Origin: Bacillus chungangensis | GTDB lineage: Bacteria > Bacillota > Bacilli > Bacillales > Bacillaceae_C | Direction of reading: 5' to 3' | Assembly (NCBI RefSeq): GCF_030812995.1 | Contig: NZ_JAUSTT010000029.1 | Location: 1-53,829, forward strand | DNA length: 53,829 nucleotides | In this document: piece after piece, positions 49,874-53,829 of the stretch | Layout of the letters: each line of letters starts with the position of its first letter | How positions within the stretch are numbered: the first letter of the stretch is position 1 | The notes under the pieces: model-generated | The model's database searches: none | What the model was told of the DNA's origin: nothing | The model's input: the letters and a program-made list of their open reading frames with translations, nothing else | Made by a program: the position numbers and the translations under genes

Positions 49874-50320
49874 CTACATATAGAGATTAATCAATAAGCC
49901 TTTTATTTCTCCAATTTTACCAAGTATATCAATCGATTCCTTCTCTTTAACCATGATTTCCTCTGTTAGTTCAACCAATTTTTTGTCAATTGTTTCGACA
50001 ATATTTAATTTCCGTCCTTCTCCAAACTGGTTCCAAGTATGGGATTGTTTTAAATCCATGCCAAAATCAACTGTTTCACGAACAAAACGCTTTACTAATG
50101 TTTTATATTTTGTTAATTCCTTAAATGTTTGCGACCGATTTAATCGTTCCCCCGCTTTTTCAATTTCAGCAAGCAGCTTATTCAATTGCTGCACATGAAG
50201 CTTCTCATCGTGTTTTTGGACAAGTTCAGAAAATTTGATATTCCCTGTATGTTTTTGTTTTTGATCTTGGATTCCTTTATCAAAACCAACTCTTACGTCT
50301 TGGTTAATTTTCACATTCAT
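49874..50320 (-). CDS. yaaR: YaaR family protein (DUF327)
   Basis: A conserved helical protein of about 148 residues without known function. It is rich in charged helices (about 35-75 and 95-140), has one hydrophobic C-terminal stretch and no enzyme motif. The gene always sits between darA and holB in Bacillus. Ribosome site GGAGG lies directly before the ATG at 50320; a GTG two codons later has better spacing and is possible. Confidence 0.9.
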   Translation of the reverse strand: MNVKINQDVRVGFDKGIQDQKQKHTGNIKFSELVQKHDEKLHVQQLNKLLAEIEKAGERLNRSQTFKELTKYKTLVKRFVRETVDFGMDLKQSHTWNQFGEGRKLNIVETIDKKLVELTEEIMVKEKESIDILGKIGEIKGLLINLYM

Positions 50321-50367
50321 TGCCTCCAATTTTGTCATGATGATTTATCTGATATATTTATTCATTA

Positions 50368-50703
<336 letters not shown>

Positions 50704-50747
50704 TCACCCTTTCGTAAAAATAAATTCGTTCCTTTCTTATTCTCTTT

Positions 50748-50756
50748 ATTATATCA
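50748..50756 (-). promoter_or_regulatory. Extended -10 candidate promoter of darA
   Basis: TGATATAAT on the minus strand, a perfect extended -10, about 50 bases before the darA ATG. The gap of about 210 bases to tmk suggests separate transcription. Confidence 0.5.
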
Positions 50757-50907
50757 AGATTTTTCCTTTCTACCACATGAAGTCACTGAAAATAATGAAA
50801 AGCATGCCATTATTATCGTTTTTAATGTAAGGTTTTTCTTAAAAAACAACATAGGCTCTAAAAAGCTATCAGTATTAAAAATCTAACATCATCATATATA
50901 TATTCGG

Positions 50908-51549
50908 CTAGCTGCAGCTGTTCTTTATAAACATTGCTATCTTTTGCTTTACTTTTTCATAAACAATATCTATTGGTTCACTAGCATCAATCCTAAAAAT
51001 ACGATTTGGAAACTTTTCTAGAAGCAACTGATAGCCTGTTCGCACTTTATGATGAAAGGCCAATGTTTCCATATCTAAACGGTTCTGCTCCCTGCCTCGA
51101 TGTTTTTCTATCCGCTGCAATCCTAATTCCGGGGAAATATCGAAATATAATGTTAAATCAGGCATCATATCTTGAATGGCAAATTGATTCATCCGATAAA
51201 TTTCATCAATTCCAAGTTCTCTTGCATAGCCTTGGTATGCTAAAGAACTGTCAATAAATCGATCACAAAGGACAATTGCTCCTCTATCTAATGCAGGAAG
51301 AATTTTTTCAACAAAATGCTGTCTTCTGGCAGCAGTATATAACAATGCTTCCGTCCAAGCGTCCATTTCGACATTTTTTTTATCTAAAATTATATCCCTA
51401 ATTTGCTCTGAAATCGGAATCCCACCAGGTTCACGAGTTAAAACAATATCACGTTCTTCTTCATTTGCTAATGATTCAGCAAGCCTTTGAAGAATGGTTG
51501 TTTTTCCCGCTCCCTCTGGTCCTTCAACCGTAATAAATAATCCTGACAT
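50908..51549 (-). CDS. tmk: Thymidylate kinase
   Basis: Phosphorylates dTMP to dTDP. The 213 residues have the P-loop VEGPEGAGKTT (about 8-18), TREPGG (about 39-44), the DRFIDSSLAYQG segment (about 95-106) and the lid region. Normal length for the family. It follows the yaaO gene by 150 bases and precedes darA, the Bacillus order. Confidence 0.97.
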   Translation of the reverse strand: MSGLFITVEGPEGAGKTTILQRLAESLANEEERDIVLTREPGGIPISEQIRDIILDKKNVEMDAWTEALLYTAARRQHFVEKILPALDRGAIVLCDRFIDSSLAYQGYARELGIDEIYRMNQFAIQDMMPDLTLYFDISPELGLQRIEKHRGREQNRLDMETLAFHHKVRTGYQLLLEKFPNRIFRIDASEPIDIVYEKVKQKIAMFIKNSCS

Positions 51550-51699
51550 ATAATAAACCTCCGCTAATCCTATAATCTATCTGTCTTGTCCATTGTTCAA
51601 GTTTACGTCGTAAAAGAGCTTTGTGCAAAGTATTCACATAACGTCAACCTTTGGAGATAGAACCCTATTATCAAAAAAACTTCCATATCCTATGAAAAA

Positions 51700-53142
51700 C
51701 TAAATAAATATCGCAATGAATCCTTGTTGAAATCGAGCATCATCTTCTTGAAATTTTGCCCCCATCTTGATATAAAATTGGAGCTGCATCAATGTTTTAC
51801 GAGAAATTTTTTCACCTGTTATCAATAATGGTACACCTGGAGGATAAGGAATCACCATTTTAGCAGCAATTTCATTTTCCGCTTTTTCTAATGGCACCCA
51901 TCTTATTTGTCGATTTTCTATTTCTTGATAGGAAAGTTCCAGCCCCTTAAACAATCCATCTCCAAAATGATCATTGTACTTTTCCGAATCCTCTTTTCTA
52001 TTAATATTAACATCACTTATGCTCTTGTTTATTTTTTCTGCCGCTTCTTTAGAAGGAAAGGTGCAGCCACTCTTTAACAATGGCCATACTAATAAAACTT
52101 GATAAGGATCAGCCAGTTCAGGATATATTCCATTTTTTATAAACCGCTCTTGCAACTCGTATCCAGAAATGCCTCTTAAACGAAGGGCGATTTTTAGTGG
52201 ATCCATTTGTTCTTTTTCTTGAACGATTATACCATCGTTTTTATGTAGTTGTTTTACAAAAGAGTTTCTTTCATGTATCGTATAGCAGATATCGTCCTTC
52301 GTCATACTAGATAAATAGTAGCGGGCCATATCAAGAGAAGCCATAATTGGATAAGAAGGGCTGCTTGATTGCAATGCCCCTAAATAAAAGGTTACCTTCT
52401 CGATTGCGACTGCTGTAGTATTTATATGTAAAAAAGAACCCATCGTCATTGCTGGCAGCATTTTGTGTGCTGACTGAACAATGATATCAGCACCTAGTGA
52501 AATAGCTGATGGGGGAAATGGCTCTCCTAAAATAAAATGGGGTCCATGCGCCTCATCCACTAATACATAAGATCCATGTGCATGGGCAACCTCAATCATG
52601 GATTTTAAATCATATGTTAAACCGTAGTAATGAGGATAAGTAAAGATACAGGCTTTTGCATTTGGATACTGTTCAAAAGCTTTTTTAACCGCCTCTATCG
52701 ACAACCCTCCGGCAACACCAAGAGTTTGATCAATTTCTGGGGAGAGAAAAATAGGTTGTACTTTTGCTAACATTAAAGCATGAAATATTGATTTATGTGC
52801 ATTTCTTTGTACAAATACAGTATCTCCTTCTTTACATAGAGCAAGGATCATCGCTAAATTTCCAACTGTACTACCGTTTACAAGAAAATAACTCTTTACT
52901 GTTTGATAAAAATCAGACAAAAGCGCTTCTGCCTGAGCAATAATCCCCTCTGGTGCATGGAGATCATCTAACCCTGGCAGCTCTGTAACATCATACTTCA
53001 AAAAATGTCTAAAATCCCGTTTAACAGGCAGGGCATCAAGCAAAAAACCATTTTTGTGTCCTGGAACATGGAAAGATATTGGCTGCTGCTCACTAAAATG
53101 ACTCATAAAATCATATAATGGCATTTGATTTTGATTCATCAA
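51700..53142 (-). CDS. yaaO: Orn/Lys/Arg decarboxylase-like protein YaaO
   Basis: Fold-type I PLP enzyme of the arginine/lysine decarboxylase family (major domain), 480 residues. The N-terminal PISFHVPGHKNG (about 21-32) and NGSTVGNLA (about 88-96) are family marks. DEAHGPH and the PLP lysine in VQSAHKMLPAMT follow, with the C-terminal VIPYPPGVPLL motif. Which amino acid is used is not clear; B. subtilis YaaO is likewise uncharacterised. Second gene after the rRNA operon, after csfB. Confidence 0.93.
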   Translation of the reverse strand: MMNQNQMPLYDFMSHFSEQQPISFHVPGHKNGFLLDALPVKRDFRHFLKYDVTELPGLDDLHAPEGIIAQAEALLSDFYQTVKSYFLVNGSTVGNLAMILALCKEGDTVFVQRNAHKSIFHALMLAKVQPIFLSPEIDQTLGVAGGLSIEAVKKAFEQYPNAKACIFTYPHYYGLTYDLKSMIEVAHAHGSYVLVDEAHGPHFILGEPFPPSAISLGADIIVQSAHKMLPAMTMGSFLHINTTAVAIEKVTFYLGALQSSSPSYPIMASLDMARYYLSSMTKDDICYTIHERNSFVKQLHKNDGIIVQEKEQMDPLKIALRLRGISGYELQERFIKNGIYPELADPYQVLLVWPLLKSGCTFPSKEAAEKINKSISDVNINRKEDSEKYNDHFGDGLFKGLELSYQEIENRQIRWVPLEKAENEIAAKMVIPYPPGVPLLITGEKISRKTLMQLQFYIKMGAKFQEDDARFQQGFIAIFI

Positions 53143-53311
53143 AAATAATCCTCTCTACTTCATCAATCTTATTGGATTGCGATCTTCCAATCTTTTCTGC
53201 TGATAAAAAAGCATTTCATTCTCTATTTAAAATTGTACTATATGTAGAGGGAATAGAAAGAGGAAAATGGTGATTAGTTATCTATTCCACTTCATTCATG
53301 TTTTATTTTTA

Positions 53312-53500
53312 TTATGAAAATATTTCAGGTTTGGCTACACATTTTAAACGTTTAATAAAATATTGATATTTAGCATCATTTGTATCTGTTTGAAGTATTT
53401 CCTTCTCACAATCTATGCAAATAAAGGACGTGTAAAGATGAATACCTTTCTTTTTACGTTGTTCACAAATAATACAAGTCTCTAATGTAGACTCATGCAT
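53312..53500 (-). CDS. csfB: Sigma-G inhibitor Gin (CsfB)
   Basis: Zinc-binding anti-sigma factor that blocks premature sigma-G (and later sigma-E) activity. In the 62 residues CIICEQRK (about 9-16) and CIDC (about 27-30) form the CxxC pairs, with GIHLYTSFIC between them as in B. subtilis. The ATG at 53500 has GGGGGTGGG a few bases upstream and is preferred to the longer frame. Directly follows the rRNA operon and has its own forespore promoter. The 169 bases between csfB and yaaO show no feature I can support. Confidence 0.95.
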   Translation of the reverse strand: MHESTLETCIICEQRKKKGIHLYTSFICIDCEKEILQTDTNDAKYQYFIKRLKCVAKPEIFS

Positions 53501-53527
53501 TTTTCCCACCCCCATATGATTTATCAT

Positions 53528-53557
53528 TATCTTTCCCTAATCTGATATTTCATATAC
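53528..53557 (-). promoter_or_regulatory. Sigma-F-type promoter of csfB
   Basis: GTATA (53553-53557), 15-base spacer, GGGAAAGATA (53528-53537) on the minus strand, nine of ten against the sigma-F -10 pattern. csfB is a known sigma-F gene. The spacing equals that of the fin promoter. Confidence 0.75.
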
Positions 53558-53680
53558 AAGATTCTTAGCATTTTAATGTGATAGACAACAATTGTTTTCT
53601 TTTATTATATGTGCGATTATCCATCTTTGTGTCTTTTTGAAAATATGAAAAAGACCTTACAATGAACTGTCACTTTATTA

Positions 53681-53732
53681 AAATAAATAAAAAATAAGCC
53701 CACCGAGAAATTTTTCTCTAATGGACTTATTT
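53681..53732 (-). terminator. Terminator of the rRNA operon
   Basis: Minus-strand AAATAAGTCCA / TGGGCTTATTT stem (one G-U pair) followed by TTTTATTTATTTT, immediately after the 5S gene. Confidence 0.92.
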
Positions 53733-53735
53733 GGT

Positions 53736-53829
53736 TGCCTGGCAATGTCCTACTCTTGCGGAGGGAAATCCTCCACTACCATCGGCGCAGAGAAGCTTAA
53801 CTGCCGTGTTCGGGATGGGAACGGGTGTG
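53736..53829 (-). rRNA. 5S rRNA, 3' portion (partial)
   Basis: The reverse complement has the conserved CACACCCGTTCCCATCCCGA, then GAACACGGCAGTTAAGC, GCCGATGGTAGT and GAGAGTAGGAC-like segments, ending GCCAGGCA. The 5' end lies beyond the window. It is the last gene of an rRNA operon transcribed leftward. Confidence 0.96.

Overview
The window is a stretch of a low-GC, endospore-forming Firmicute chromosome, most likely Bacillaceae. Gene content and order follow the origin-proximal segment of Bacillus subtilis between two rRNA operons. It carries sporulation genes (spoIIE, spoVT, spoVG, yabG, yabP, yabQ, sspF, csfB, fin) and consensus sigma-A, sigma-F/G and sigma-H promoters. I cannot name a species: only 86 bases of 16S rRNA are present.

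Layout, read in the main direction of transcription (minus strand, from high to low coordinates). The 3' end of an rRNA operon (5S, 53736-53829) is followed by csfB, a lysine-decarboxylase-like gene (yaaO), tmk, darA, yaaR, holB, ricT, yabA, yabB, yazA and rsmI. abrB then lies alone on the plus strand behind an 830-base intergenic region. metS, tatD, yabE, rnmV and ksgA follow, then yabG, veg, sspF, ispE, purR, ridA, spoVG, glmU, prs, ctc/rplY, pth, fin, mfd, spoVT, yabM, yabN, rqcP, yabP, yabQ, divIC and yabR. A tRNA-Met sits on the plus strand, then come spoIIE, yabS, yabT, tilS, hprT, ftsH, coaX, hslO, cysK, folP, folB, folK, yazB, dusB and lysS. The 5' end of a second, co-oriented rRNA operon (16S, 1-86) closes the window. 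Only abrB and the tRNA run on the plus strand.

Functional themes. (1) Translation and RNA processing: lysS, metS, tilS, dusB, rsmI, ksgA, rnmV, pth, rqcP, yabB, tRNA-Met. (2) Replication and repair: holB, yabA, tmk, mfd. (3) Folate, cysteine, CoA, purine, UDP-GlcNAc and isoprenoid metabolism: folPBK, cysK, coaX, purR, prs, hprT, glmU, ispE. (4) Control of sporulation: AbrB and the Spo0A phosphatase-side gene spoIIE, the sigma inhibitors Fin and CsfB, SpoVT, SpoVG and small coat or spore proteins.

What is notable is mostly regulatory. Spo0A-type boxes sit at spoIIE, abrB and possibly yabS. Promoters of one shared forespore type precede the two anti-sigma genes fin and csfB. A perfect 10-bp inverted repeat lies at the start of the spoVT transcript. 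The yabR promoter is nested in the divIC stop codon and terminator. A structured element of about 250 bp with mutually exclusive hairpins lies between spoVT and yabM. Compared with the B. subtilis order, pabB-pabA-pabC, yacD, and xpaC-yaaN are missing at their usual positions. I see no CRISPR array, prophage, complete insertion sequence or defence island, and no clearly undescribed multi-gene system.
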